This document shows, piece by piece, positions 1 through 11,082 of a stretch of DNA of 64,000 nucleotides. Positions within the stretch are counted from its first letter, which is position 1, and every line of letters begins with the position of its first letter. Source of the stretch: Elephas maximus indicus (taxonomy: Eukaryota > Chordata > Mammalia > Proboscidea > Elephantidae); the NCBI RefSeq assembly GCF_024166365.1, contig NC_064819.1:9948501-10012500 (forward strand), read 5' to 3'. The notes beneath the pieces are model-generated. The model was given only the letters and a program-made list of their open reading frames with translations, was not told where the DNA came from and did not search any database. The position numbers and the translations under genes were made by a program.

Positions 1-182
1 CTAGGCCAGGGGAAGACTGATGACAAGGACCTTCCCCCAGAGCTGACAGAAAAAGTCTTCCCCTAGAGGTGGCAACCTGAATTTGGACTTCTAGCTTCCT
101 AAACTGTGAGAGAATAAATTTCTTTTTGTTAAAGTCATCCACTTGTGGTATCTCTGTTATAGCAGCACTAGATGGCTAAGAC
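1..182 (+). mobile_element. MLT1/MaLR-type LTR, 3' end only (cut by window edge)
   Basis: The stretch carries the MaLR LTR 3' hallmarks: 'aactgtgagagaataaattt' followed by a 'ccacttgtggtatctctgtt' stretch and 'atagcagcacta'. It matches the 3' half of the copy near 59.56-60.13 kb almost word for word in its central part ('aggggaagactgatgacaag'), so it is the same subfamily. The 5' half is outside the window. Confidence 0.7.
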
Positions 183-1137
183 ATCCACTCTTCTAGGATA
201 AGTACCCCAACACTGACCCTACCCCATTCCAGCCCCACTTCTGAACTCCTTTGCTTTGAGAAATAGAGTCCTTTTCTGTCCAGGCCTGGATTAACTCCAT
301 GGCTTCAGGCTGAAATGACTGTCCTTACTTCCACCCAGACAAGGCCTTGGTAGCATCCCTGGACTACCCAGCTACCCAAATGGATCCTACATCCCAGCTT
401 CTGTATCTTTCCTGTCCACCTGTAATCCAAGCACACAGTTGCCCTATAGCCTGGGTTTGCTAAGAGGGACCCCATTTAGAACATTCTGCCAATTTGCCAT
501 CAGCACATCCTAGGAATATCAACATTCCAGCTTCCAAACTCCATCTCCTTGTTAGGGTCTAGCACCCATAAATAGCACCACCATCCCTTGTCAGACTCTG
601 TTTTCTGATTTTTTTTTTTGTCCAGAAGGCACTCTTCCTATGCAGTGCTAGACCTAAAAACTGTGTCTCTCTAAGACCCAAGCTCTTTCACAACTGGGTA
701 CCCCTCACTGAGTGCTACCAACTTGAGTCCTTCACACCCTGTATCCTGGAGCCACACAGACCCTCTTGGGGAGGCCCATGTCTAGGGATCTCATTTCTGG
801 ATCCTCACTCTTCATGGATGACAGGATTATGGGGCACTAGCATTTCTCCATTCTCACAGGCCATTCTTCAGGACTCAATCAGACTGAATAAAGCCCCATA
901 AGAGAACTTAGGAAGAGGGTTTTGTGATGGTTGATCTTTTCATAGCAGGGTGAGGTGACTCACAACAATCGTAGGAACCCCTTTTGGCAATTGTGCTGAA
1001 CATTGCCAGTCTCTACTTTAGGGAATATGACTGAAAAGGGGGAAGAAATGAAAAGATAGACTGGACCTGATCTGAACTTCCTTTAAAAAGAGATACAACA
1101 AAAGCCAAGTTATATGTGAAAGGATCATGGATGATAG
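183..1137. other. CD80 intron, no recognised feature
   Basis: About 950 bases without a convincing open frame, exon or repeat that I recognise. A short T run lies near 608-619. Confidence 0.5.
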
Positions 1138-1268
1138 ATTCCCACTGACTTGGATTCTAGTCCCAGCTTGGCCACTTGCTGATCAATTTCAGTTTGCTTA
1201 TCTGTAAAATGGGTATGTTACCTACTCCTCAGGATTATTGTGAAATTAAAATTGATTAAATGATAAAA
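1138..1268 (+). mobile_element. MIR SINE
   Basis: It contains the typical MIR order: 'gattctagtcccagcttggc', then a 'cacttgctg' core and 'tatctgtaaaatgggtatg'. The copy is diverged, as expected for this ancient family. Confidence 0.7.
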
Positions 1269-1905
1269 ATAGAAAAACTCTCTAGTATACAGCAGGTCTT
1301 CTGTAAAAGTTTCCTTTTCTCTTCTCCCTCCTCCTGCCCCACCGCTACCTCCCTGGGGCCTTCCATTTCACTCAGGGGGTTTGTTGGGTATATAGGACTG
1401 TGGTCTTGCTATGAGCCAAACAGATAATATGAGAGAAAATAGCTCAGTCATCCAGGATTTCTAATTGATTTTGACATGTGGTGCCATGTCAAAAAGAAAT
1501 CATAACTGAAAGTTAAGCAATCTAATTTCAGTGATGATTCCTAAGGAGTTTTTGTCCAGACATCTAGGGAGAAGTGTAGGTGTCTCTCTAAAGGTCAGTT
1601 GTGACACACGATTCAATGGGCTGCTTGAGGCTTCTGTCTGAGGCCGCCTCACAAATATGCTGATGGTGAGGAAGAACCAAACTGAAAAGAGGAACCAAAA
1701 ATCTTCTAGTTGATTTGGAAATTCCCACTGGGACTCAGCTTCCATACTCAGGGACCCCATAACATGCAGACAGTAATAAAAATAACAGTTGAAAATCTTC
1801 AGAAGACTATTGTTCGCTTCAGTGACTTTGGGGAAGAGGGGGGCAGTTGGATTCATGAAATCTCAGCATTACCACTTAAGACCACTACCTGCCTATCAGT
1901 TTGTT
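1269..1905. other. CD80 intron, no recognised feature
   Basis: No exon or repeat recognised. Short open frames on both strands overlap here but look like chance. Confidence 0.4.
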
Positions 1906-2050
1906 ATACTGTGGTGGCTTGCATGTTGCTATGATGCTGGAATCTATACCACCAGCATTGCAAATGCCTGCAGGGTCATCCATGGTAGACAGGTTCAGTG
2001 GAGCTTCCAGACTCAGATAGACTACAAAGAAAGGCCTTTTCAGACTCTCC
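1906..2050 (+). mobile_element. Old afrotherian SINE with tRNA-Gly-type family body, head missing
   Basis: The segment from 'tgttgctatgatgctggaat' through 'cagtggagcttccagactca' to 'aaaggcctttt' matches the body of the better copy at 15985-16262. The tRNA-like head and the 3' tail are absent here, so this is a partial copy. Confidence 0.6.
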
Positions 2051-2164
2051 CTGAACAGCACCATCCTCCATGATCCCATCCTTCCTTCTACTCTTTATTC
2101 CCATATTCTAATATATTTCTCTTCAAGACACTTGTCTCTAGCTGATGTATATTTATATATCTAG

Positions 2165-2286
2165 TTACTTATTGAGCCCTAAGAGCAGGGGCTTTGTCTA
2201 TTTTCTTCACTGCCATAACCACAGTATCTAGAAGAGTACCTGGCCCGTAGTAGGTGCTCAATAAATACTTGCTGAATACAAGTTTG
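2165..2286 (+). mobile_element. L2 LINE 3' end
   Basis: It carries the L2 3'-terminal signature: 'gagcaggggctttgtctatt', 'tggcccgtagtaggtgctca' and 'ataaatacttgctgaata'. Confidence 0.7.
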
Positions 2287-2287
2287 T

Positions 2288-2410
2288 GTATATTCACAGC
2301 AGGCAAAGGACTTGAATAGGTAGTTCACCAGAGAGGATATACAAATGGCCGGTGAGCACATGAAAAGATGCTCAGTATCATTAGCCATTAGGGAAATGCA
2401 TGGTTAGACA
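2288..2410 (+). mobile_element. L1 fragment, 3' part of ORF2
   Basis: The phrase order 'ggcaaaggacttgaatag', 'gaggatatacaaatggcc', 'catgaaaagatgctcagtat' is the conserved L1 ORF2 3' region in sense orientation. It ends abruptly before a MIR. Confidence 0.6.
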
Positions 2411-2434
2411 TTAGGAAGTGAGGTCTGGTCCTAC

Positions 2435-2590
2435 CCACAGCATTTTAGAAGCACAAACTTGAACCAGTTGGTTAACCTCTTTGGGCCTCAGGTTCTGTTT
2501 CTGTAATGGATATGATAAGACATCCCCTGCTTACTTCACATAATTACCATGGGAAACTCAGATGGGAAAGTGCTTTCTTAACTGAAATGC
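2435..2590 (+). mobile_element. MIR SINE
   Basis: It shows 'taacctctttgggcctcagg' followed by 'ttctgtaatgga' and a trailing 'gataagacatcccc' segment, in the order expected of MIR. Confidence 0.55.
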
Positions 2591-3064
2591 TATTCAGATT
2601 AAGGTGTTATTTTTAAACAAGGCTGTTCCTGTCATTCTCAGCAGCCTGACTTGTTGAACCACGCCCTGGATGGCATGGGCATACGCACAGTAACTGGTGG
2701 ACGTTTGGACTGAGTTGAGTGCCCACAAGTGGGTGAAATGCCCATCAGCCACCTCTACCCAGCAGCAGTCAGGAAGGGACAGAGGCTATGAGAGGGGAGA
2801 AGGAGGGAAGACAAGATAGATAGGGAAGGCAACTCTGCTCACCTCTCGTGGTGGAGGTCTGTGATCTGCCCCACTGGTATGGTACATTGGGGACCCCCAA
2901 CAGTGCTAACCCCCAGCCCTGCCTTTCCTCACTGTTTTGCCACCTTGCTGCCCAGACCACTTCAATTCCCCAACACAGCTCATTAGGAGGAGAAGCTATT
3001 TGCCAACAAGTGTGGAGGCCACTATTTTTACACAAACGATGCACCTCTCATGAACTCAATCTGC

Positions 3065-3455
3065 ATCATAAATATTCCATAAGAAAGAATGAAGTACTGA
3101 TACATGCTACAACATGGATGAAATCTGAAAACATGCTAAGTGAAAGAACCCAAATACAAAAGGCCATATATTGTGTTAATCCATTTATTTGAAAAGTCCA
3201 GAATAGGCAAATCCATAGATACAGAAAGTAGATTTGTGGTTGCCAGGGACTGTGGAGGGGAGAGAATAGGGTGTGGCTGCTAATGAATATGGGGTTTCTT
3301 TTTGAGGTGATAGAAATTTTCTGTAATTAGACAGTTGTGATGGTTGTGCAACACTGTGAATATACTAAAAACCACTGAAGTGTCCACTTAAAATGGTGAA
3401 TTTTATGTATTGCAAACAATGCAGAGAAAATTGGGAGGTATAGATAAGTAAATAA
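3065..3455 (+). mobile_element. L1 (old subfamily) 3' end
   Basis: Sense-strand L1 3' end and UTR: 'gctacaacatggatgaaatc', 'tgtggttgccagggactgtg' and the terminal 'aaatggtgaattttatgta'. With 2288-2410 it may be one insertion split by later sequence, but the piece between the two is not L1-like. Confidence 0.7.
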
Positions 3456-3493
3456 TAAAATTTCATGAATAACTTAAAACTCAGACTAGAAAG

Positions 3494-3633
3494 ATGAGTT
3501 GTCGTTGTTGTTATCTGCCATTAAGTCGATTCCAACTCACGGCAACTCAATGTGTGCAGAGTAGAGCTGCTCCATCGAGTTTTCAAGGCTGTGATCCTTC
3601 AGAAGCAGACATGTCTACCAAGGCACCTCTGTT
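3494..3633 (-). mobile_element. AfroSINE, second subfamily, tail-to-body part
   Basis: Reading the plus strand, the element starts with a GTT-rich tail complement and 'cattaagtcgattccaactc', then 'cagagtagagctgctcc' and 'ttttcaaggctgtgatcctt'. It abuts the 3' end of the neighbouring RTE, and the two share the same type of terminal sequence. Confidence 0.75.
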
Positions 3634-6600
3634 GCTATTGTTAGGTCCCATCAAGTCATTTCTGACTCATAGTGACCGTATGTACAACAGAATGAAACAC
3701 TCTTGATTGTGCACCGTCCTTACAATCCTTGTCATGCTTGAGCCCATTGTTGCAGCCACTGTGTCAATCCATCTTGAGAAGGATCTTTCTTTTTTTTCAC
3801 TGACCTTCTACTTTACCAAACATGATGTCATTATCCAGGGACTGATCCCTCCTGATAACATGCCGGAAGTGTGTGAGACAAAGTCTCACCATCCTTACTT
3901 ATAAGGAGCGCTCTGGCTGTACTTCTTCCAAGACAGGTTTGTTCGTTCTCCTGGCAGTCCATGGTATATTCAGTACTCTTTTCCAACACCATAATTCAAA
4001 GGCATAGATTTTTCTTTGGTCTTCCTTATTCATTGTCCAGCTTTCACATGATCACGAGGCGATTGAAAATACCATGGCGTGGGTTGGGCATACTTTAGTC
4101 CTCAAAGTGACATCTTTTCTTTTGAACACATTAAAGAAGAGGTCTTTTGCAGCAAATTTGCCCAATGCAGTATGTCATTTGATTTCTTGACTACTGCTTT
4201 CATGGGCATTGATTGTGAATCCAAGTAAAATGAAAGCCTTGACAACCTCAATCTTTTCTTCATTTATCAGGATGTTGCTTATTGGTCCAGTTGTGCGGAT
4301 TTTTGTTTTATGTTAAGGCATACACCATACTGAAGGCTGTAGTCTTTGATGTTCATCGTTAAGTGCTTCAAGTCCTCTTTACTTTCAGCATGCAAGGTTG
4401 AGTTATCTGCATATCACAGGTTGTTAATGAGTCTTCCTCCAATCCTGATGCTGTATTCTTCATACAGTCAAGCTTCTCAGGTTATTTGCTCAGCATACAG
4501 ATTGAATAAGTATGGTGAAAGAGTATGATCCAAAAGCACACCTTTCCTGATTTTAAACCACACGATGTCCCTTTGTTCTGTCCAAATGATTGCCTCTTGG
4601 TCTATGTACATGTTCTCCGTGAGCACAGTTACGTGTTCTGGAATTCCCATTCTTCCCAATGTTATTCATAATTTGCTATGATCCACACAGTCAAATGCCT
4701 TTACATAGTCAATAAAACACAGGTAAACATCTTTCTGGTATTCCATGCTTTCAGCTAAGGTCCATCTGACATCAACAATGATATCCCTTGTTCCACGTCC
4801 TCTTCTGAATCTGGCTTGAATTTCTGGCAGTTCTCTGTCAATGTACTGCTGCAGCTCTTTTTTTCATTATCTTCAGCAAAGTTTTACTTGCATGTGATAT
4901 TAATGGTATCGTTCAATAATTTCCACATTCTGTTGGATCACCTTTCTTTGCACTGGGCATGAATACGGATCTCTTCCAGTCAGTTGGCCAGGTAGCTCTC
5001 TTCCAAACTTCTTAGCATAGATGATTAAGTGCTTCCAGTGTTGTATCCGTTGGTTGCAACATCTCAATTGATATTCCATCAGTTCCTGGAGCCTAGTTTT
5101 TCACCAATGCCTTCAGTGCAGCTGGGACTTCTTCCTTCAGTACCATTGGTTCTTGATCATGTGCTACCTCCTGAGATGGTTGAATGTCAACAAATTCTTT
5201 TTGATTCAGTGACTCTGTGTATCCCCTCCATCTTCTTTTGATGCTTCCTGAATCGTTCAATATTCTACTCATAGAGTCCTACAAAATTGCATCTTGAGGC
5301 TTGAATTTTTTCTTCAGTTCTTTCAGCTTGAGAAGTGCTGAGTGTGTTCTTCCTTTTTGGTTTTCTAACTCTTTGCACATTTCATTATAATACTTTACTT
5401 TGTCTTCTAGAGCTACCCTTTGAAATCTTCTGTTCATCTATTTTACTTCATCATTTCTTCCATTCACTTTGGCTGCTCTATGTTCAAGAGAAAGTTTTAG
5501 AGTCTCTTCTGACATCCATTTTTGTTTTTTTCTTTCTTGTCTTTTTAATGACCTTTTGCTTTCTTCATGTATGATGTCCTTGATGTCATCCCACAACTCA
5601 ACTGGTCTTTGGTCATTACTGTTCAGTCTGTCAACTCTATTCTTGAGATGGTCTCTAAATTCAGGTGGAATATACTCAAGGTTGTACTTTGGCTCTTGTG
5701 GATGTGTTTTAATTTTCTTCAGCTTAAACTTGAACTTGCATATGAGCAACTGATGGTCTGTACTGCAGTCGGCTCCAGGCCTGTTCTGAGTGATGATATG
5801 GGGCTTCTCTATCATATCTTCAGAAACTCTAGTGGTGTAGTGGTTACGTGCTACAGCTGCTAACTACAAGTATGCCAGTTCAGATCCACCAGGCGGTCCT
5901 TGGAAACTCTATGGGGCAGTTCTACTCTGACCTATAGGATCGCTATGAGTCAACATCGACTCGACGGCAACAGGTTTGGTTTGTCTTGTTTATCATATCT
6001 TTTCACAGATGTAGTATGTTTGATTCCTGTGTATCCCATCCAGTGAGGTCCACGTGTATAGTTGCTGTTTATGTTGAAAAAGTTATTTCCAGTGGCTAGT
6101 TCGTTGGTCTTGTAAAGTTCTATTATGTGATCTCTGGCATTGTTTCTTTCACTAAGGCCATATTTTCCAAATACTTATCCTTCTTTTTTGTTTCCAAATT
6201 TGCATTCCAGTTATCAGTAATTATCAGCATATCTTGATTGCATATTTGATCAATTTCAGATTGCAGGAATCAGTAAAAGTCTTTAATTTTTTCGTCTTTG
6301 GCAGTAGTGGTTGATGGGTAAATTTGAATAATAGTTGTATTAACTAGTCTTCCGTGTGGTCATGTGGTTATTATCCTATCACTGACAGTGTTATATTTCA
6401 GGATAGATCTTGAAATGTTCATTTTGACAGTGAATGTGACGCCATTCCTCTTCAAGTTGTCATTCCCGGCATGGTAGACCATATGATTGTTTGATTCAAA
6501 ATGGCCAATACCAGTCCATTTCACCTCACTAATGCCTAGGATATCAATCTTCAAGTGTTCCATTTCATTCTTGACAACGTCTAATTTTTCTTGATTCTTA

Positions 6601-7105
6601 CTCTGTAGATGCCATGTTCCTGTTATTAATGGATGTTTTTAGCTGTTTCTTTTCATTTTGAGTCATGCCACATCAGCAAATGAAGGTCCCATAAATTTTA
6701 CTCCATCCACATCATTAAGTTTGACTCTACTTTGAGGAGGCAGCTCTTCCGCAGTCATATTTTAAGTGCCTTCCAACCTGAGGGGCTCATTTTCAGGTGG
6801 TATATCAGACAATGTTTCACTGCCATCCAGAAGGTTTTCACTGACCAATTTTTTCAAAAGTAGATCCCTAGGTCCTCTTCCAAGTCTGCCTTAGTCTGGA
6901 AACTCTGCTGAAGTCTGTCCACCATGGGTGACCCTGCTGGTATCTGAATACCAGTGGCATAGCTTCCAGCATCACAGCAACATGTAAGCTGCCACAGTAG
7001 GAAAAATTGATAGATGAGTGGTAGAAGGCACCTTTAGATAGGTTCAGACCTCCAACCTTTCAGCTAGCAGTTGAGCGCTTAACTGTTTCACCATGCAGGA
7101 ATTCT
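3634..7105 (-). mobile_element. Nearly full-length RTE-clade LINE (RTE1/BovB type), decayed
   Basis: An antisense RTE LINE of about 3.3 kb after removing the nested SINE. Read on the minus strand, it runs from a SINE-like 5' leader through an endonuclease region (open frame 6360-6563, containing DILGISEVKWTGIGHFESNN), a linker with IPPEFRDHLKNR and SLKRQERKKQKWMSEETLKL (5438-5815), the reverse transcriptase region (about 5.1-4.1 kb), and a 3' end at 3634. The 3' end shares the 'accatcaagtc'-type terminus with AfroSINEs. Stops and frameshifts break the frame everywhere, so it cannot make the protein. This is the most complete RTE copy in the window. Its 5' end (7033-7105) resembles an AfroSINE body end. 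Confidence 0.9.
5821..5990 (+). mobile_element. AfroSINE nested in the RTE
   Basis: It has the tRNA-like head 'tggtgtagtggttacgtgct', the B-box-like 'gccagttcagatccacc', the body 'ctatggggcagttctactct' and the end 'ctcgacggcaacaggtttgg'. It is flanked by an 11-bp duplication, tatcatatctt, at 5810-5820 and 5991-6001. The insertion therefore post-dates the RTE and its boundaries are exact. Confidence 0.95.
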
Positions 7106-7535
7106 TTGGGAAGATGAAAATTTTCCCTAACCCATCCATGCAAGAGAGATTCCACGTGGCCCAGCAGCCTGGCCACCAGTTTCCTTTCAGTGAGTTTAGC
7201 CAGAGAAGCTGCTCTGACAGCAAAGGTCCTCAGGGGCAGATGTGGACACTGCGTCACCACTTCTCCTAATGGAAAAGAGAAGGAAGTAGCTGGGCACTGC
7301 ATTTTAAAATGCGTGCAGCGCCGTGACGTACATTATCTTGCTTAGCGCTTAAGTGTGCTTTTGAAATACTTTTCCTGACTTTAAGCCACATTCATTTTAG
7401 AAAGAGTGGAAAATACAGAAAAGCATAAAAAGGCACCTATAATCTCACCGTCCAGAGATTTTGCTGTTAGTGGTTTGCACATGTCCTTTCAACGGAAGTG
7501 TCTTTTTCGGACACCTTTCTAAGTGCCTTTGATGT

Positions 7536-7760
7536 AGTGAGGAGGCCTTGGGTAGTGCAAACAGTTAATGTGCTCTGCCTCAGACCTAAAGGTTAGCAGT
7601 TCGAGTCCACACAGAGATACCTCAGAAAAACGCCTGGCGATCTACTTCCAAAAAATCAACCATTAAAAACTCTAAGCAGCATAGTTCTACTCTGACACAC
7701 ATGGAATCGCCATGAGTCAGCATTGATTTGATGGCAACTAGTGGTTTTTTTTTGTTTTGT
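7536..7760 (+). mobile_element. AfroSINE (long-body subfamily)
   Basis: The head is 'cttgggtagtgcaaacagtt', the B-box-like stretch is 'agcagttcgagtccac', and it has the extra body segment 'ctggcgatctacttcc' typical of the longer AfroSINEs. It ends at 'gatggcaactagtgg' followed by a T-rich tail. Confidence 0.85.
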
Positions 7761-7774
7761 TTTATTTTCCAATT

Positions 7775-8125
7775 GTGCTTTAGGTGAAAGTTTATAGTGA
7801 AAATTAGTTTCTCATTAAACAATACACAGATTGTTTTATGATATTGGTTGCCAACCCCACAATGTGTCAACACTCTTTCTTTATTGACCTAGGATTCCCC
7901 ATTTCCATTTGTCCAGTTTTCCCATCCCTTCCTGCCTTCTCCTCTTTGCTTTTGGTCTGGTGTGTCCATTTAGTCTCCTATCCGTGGTTGAATTATGTAT
8001 GTTATTGTTTGTTTTATGGGCCTGTGTAATCTTTGGCTGAAAGGTGAACTTCACGTGTGACTTCAGTACTGAGTTAAAAGGGCATCTGGGGGCCATACTC
8101 TTGGGGTTTCTTATGGTTTTTTGGG
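7775..8125 (-). mobile_element. L1 3' UTR fragment (afrotherian type), antisense
   Basis: It matches the same L1 3' UTR seen at 51576-52604: 'gtttctcattaaacaataca', then 'ggttgccaaccccacaatgt' and 'taatctttggctgaaaggtg'. It is truncated, and its 3' end lies directly against the T-rich tail of the upstream SINE. Confidence 0.8.
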
Positions 8126-8540
8126 TCTTGATGCAATGAACTAGCATTGAGAGGACATGTGCCGGAGCTGGGCTGGGTGCTGGGAACATGAAAGGATGAG
8201 ACATCCGCCCTTCAGCAGCTCAGACTTGTCTCCTGAGGAAGTCAGACCCGTTTTTACATTGCTCCTGACTTTCTTTCCCTTGAGACCCAGCCTGTACACT
8301 CTGTAAATCTGACCCTTACGTTGTGTATGTGTGTGTCTCTAAACAGTGTTTATACCTTAAAAATGCTTATGGACTTGAAGAGTTGATGTCAGGGTGGTAA
8401 TAACAAAACCGTCACTCATGGGACCCCTTGGCTAACAGCCTTCTGGCAGTCACACTGGGGCTTCTGGTGGTGGCCCTGTTAATGGTGGCACTTTGGGGGT
8501 GTTTACTTTTTTCCTAGTTCAGTGGCCCTTATGCCATAGT

Positions 8541-8728
8541 CTTATTTACCAGTCAAGTCGATTCCTATTCATAGTGACCCCACTTGTGTCAGAGTAGAAC
8601 TGTGCTCCATAGGGTTTTCAGTGGCTAATTTTTCAGAAGCAGATTGTTAGGCCTTTCTTTTGAGGTGCCTCTGGGTAAACGTGAACCTCCAATCTTTTGG
8701 TTAGCAACCAAGCACATTAATTAACCTT
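8541..8728 (-). mobile_element. AfroSINE, second subfamily
   Basis: On the plus strand: 'cagtcaagtcgattcctatt', 'tgctccatagggttttcagt' and 'ggtgcctctgggtaaacg', ending in 'cttttggttagcaaccaagc'. This is the reverse complement of an AfroSINE whose tail resembles the RTE 3' end. Confidence 0.85.
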
Positions 8729-9120
8729 TTTTTTTTTTTTCTTTTTTTTGCCATATAGGCCAATACTTTTCCTGCATCCCTGGCCCACTCCTGCAATAGG
8801 CCTATCCCCTCCCTTACCGCTGTACCTTCCTCAAAGAACCCCAGCTCTGAAGGAGCTGCCCATCTTGGCCCCTCTAGGAGCTGCCCTGTTAGACCCCCTA
8901 GCCTTACAGCCACAAGTTTCTGAAGAACCCAAGTCAGGTATTTCTGCCTCCATGGAGAGTGCCTACCAAACCAGGGGTGGAGAGAAGCTCAGCTGGTCCC
9001 CCGGTCCAAGAAGAGAGGGGTCACCTGCCCTGGGCAGCAATGGCTGGGGAGGTGGAGAGGGTGAGCACTTCTGCCAAAGGTTCAAGGCTTCCTGACCCAG
9101 GCAGAAGAAGAAGGTCTAAT
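8729..9120 (-). other. Unidentified segment starting with a long T run, possible retrocopy
   Basis: A run of T with one C (about 8727-8749) precedes about 370 bases that I do not recognise. A T run at the left end is what the poly(A) tail of a minus-strand retrocopy would look like. A plus-strand frame (8748-9095, proline-rich, 115 codons) and a minus-strand frame (8701-8913, ending in lysines encoded by the A run) are both open, but neither resembles a protein I know. I found no target-site duplication. Confidence 0.25.
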
Positions 9121-9142
9121 ATGTAAATCCTCTGCTGTGAAT

Positions 9143-9420
9143 GAAAACCAAAACCAAAACCCAAACCCACTGCCGTTGAGTCGTAGTGCATTTTAGTATG
9201 TTCATAGCGTTGTCCTACCATCGTCACTATCTAATTTCAGAAAATTCTGACTCACAGTGACCCTACTGGACAGGGTAGAACTGCCCCATATGGTCTCTAA
9301 GACTGTAGTCTTTACAGAAGCAGATTGCCATGTCTTTCTCCCGCAGAGCAGCTGGTGGGTTCAAACTGCTGAACTGTTGGTTTGCGGCTGAATTCTTAAC
9401 CACTGCACCACCAGGGCTTC
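9143..9420 (-). mobile_element. AfroSINE, interrupted by an L1-like scrap
   Basis: The A-rich tail complement and 'cccactgccgttgagtcgta' (9143-9183) are separated from the body ('ctgactcacagtgaccctac' onward, 9247-9420) by about 60 bases resembling an old L1 3' piece ('catcgtcactatctaatttc'). The body ends at 'ccaccagggcttc'. Confidence 0.7.
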
Positions 9421-9434
9421 TCCCCTGAATCAAA

Positions 9435-9642
9435 AGCCAAAAAAAAAAAAAAACAAAACCCCAAAACAAACAAACAAAACCAACCAAACCCATTGCTGTT
9501 AAGTCAATTCCTACTCATAGCGACCCTGTAGGACACAGTAGAACTGCATCATAGGGTTTCCAAGAAGAAGTTGGTGGATTTGAACTGCTGACCTCTTGGT
9601 TAGGAGCCGAGCTCTTAAGCACTGTGCCACCAGGGCTCCTAC
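9435..9642 (-). mobile_element. AfroSINE
   Basis: A full-length antisense copy. It runs from the A-rich tail complement (9436-9480) through 'cccattgctgttaagtcaat' and 'catagggtttccaagaagaa' to the head complement 'ctgtgccaccagggctcc'. Confidence 0.9.
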
Positions 9643-9794
9643 TCCTCTCTATTCACTCAGGCTTGTCTCCCACTGAGACAATGTGGTAGCAACTCACATC
9701 TTCGCTCCACACTGGCAAAGCCACACCATCATACACATCCATCCAGTCTATCCATTTCCCTCCAGCTCCATTCTTTTAATCAAAGCTGCCTCAT

Positions 9795-9994
9795 GTACAG
9801 TCCCTGGGTGGTGAAAATGGTTAACATGCTTGGCTGCTAACTGAAGTGTCAGCAGTTTGAGTCCACTCACAAGAAACTTAGAAGAAAGGCCTGGTGATTG
9901 ACTTGCAAAAAATCAGCCATTGAAAAACTTATGGGGAGTCACCCACCAGGAGACGGAATTGACTCCACAGCTATTGGGTGTTTTGTTTTGTTTT
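9795..9994 (+). mobile_element. AfroSINE (long-body subfamily)
   Basis: It runs from 'agtccctgggtggtgaaaat' through 'cagcagtttgagtccactc' and 'ggcctggtgattgacttgc' to 'acagctattgggtgttttg'. Confidence 0.85.
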
Positions 9995-10104
9995 ATCCTC
10001 CTGTCATGTAAGCTACTCAAATTGCCTCCTATAGGTTTTGACAACCACCCTGGCTGCCATAAAAGCCACTCTTTACACTTCAGCAACACCGGGTCTTTTA
10101 AATT

Positions 10105-10275
10105 GTCCTTTAGAGCTTTACTATTCAAGGAAAAGCATGGGCATCACCTGGGAGCTTGTTAAAAAGGCAGACTCTTAGCCCACATCCCAGACCCACCCAA
10201 GCGGAATCTGGATTTTTAATGGGACCCCCAGGTGATTCATATGTATAATGAAAGTGTGAGGAGCACCGCTGGAGT
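10105..10275. mobile_element. MER5-like hAT DNA transposon remnant
   Basis: It has terminal-inverted-repeat-like arms, 'gcatcacctgggagcttgtt' at the left and 'ccccaggtgattcatatg' at the right. The middle has the MER5 phrase 'gacccacccaagcggaatct'. The arms are roughly complementary, as in MER5A/B, which is non-autonomous. Confidence 0.75.
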
Positions 10276-10289
10276 TTCTGTCACTGCCT

Positions 10290-10545
10290 TCTCCCGGTGG
10301 TTTCCAGGGCTCTCTGAATAAAACCCAAACCCTAGCTGTGGCCCAGAAGCCCTGTGGGATCTGGTTCCTGCCTCCCTCTGCAGTCTCAACCTGGCCGGCC
10401 TCCGTTTCTGGATCACTCTGTGTCTCCTTGCATGTTGTCCCTTCCACTCCTCTCCTGTTCACTCTCATCCTTTCCTCCTGCCTCCTCACAGAGCCCAGGT
10501 ACCTTTCCTTCCAAGCATTTCCCTCTGTTTCTTGAGCATACATTC
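10290..10545 (+). mobile_element. L2 LINE fragment
   Basis: The order 'ctctgaataaaacccaaacc', 'gtggcccagaagccctgtgg', 'gatctggttcctgcctccct', 'ctttccttccaagcatttcc' follows the L2 3' ORF and UTR. Open frames on both strands here are accidents of that sequence. Confidence 0.7.
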
Positions 10546-10578
10546 ATTTGAGTGATTATTTGATTAATTTTCATGACT

Positions 10579-10627
10579 ATAAATCCCATAAAAAAAAAAA
10601 TTTTTTTTTTTTTTTTATAAATCCCAT
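10579..10627. repeat. A11/T16 microinsertion with 11-bp target-site duplication
   Basis: The 11-mer ataaatcccat occurs at 10579-10589 and again at 10617-10627. Between them lies only A11 followed by T16. It sits between two parts of an L2. Confidence 0.85.
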
Positions 10628-10629
10628 GA

Positions 10630-10760
10630 GGGCAAAAACCATGACAATTTTGCTCACAATTTGTCCCTAGGATCTAGAAAAGTACCTTGTATGTGGGAGA
10701 TGCCCAGTGTTTGCTGAATTAGTAAATGATTAACCAAATGAATGAATGTTTGAGCCGGAC
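10630..10760 (+). mobile_element. L2 LINE 3' end
   Basis: 'gagggcaaaaaccatgacaa', 'cctaggatctagaaaagtac' and 'tgctgaattagtaaatga' follow the L2 terminal segment. It probably continues the L2 at 10290-10545. Confidence 0.6.
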
Positions 10761-11082
10761 TCACCCCCATCTCTGTGGCTTTGTCCATGCTGAGCCGTGC
10801 CCAGTTCTCTCTCTCCCACCTGTCCTCTGCCAAAGGGGCTGCTCCAGCCCACTAAGGAGGGTCCTTCCCCCCCAGATCCTGGACTCCTATGGTCAGACCC
10901 AGGCACTTCACCATTCTTCCTTGTTTCGTGTGAGTTGGTTTTACCTTCCCCAACTAGCATACTCAAACCTCGCTGAAGGCAGGAATCAGCCGTTATGGCC
11001 CACCCAGCGCATAGTAGGTGCTCAGACATAAGAAACCTGTGAATTGGTTTGTTGACTCAGTGATGAAAACAAACAAACAAAA

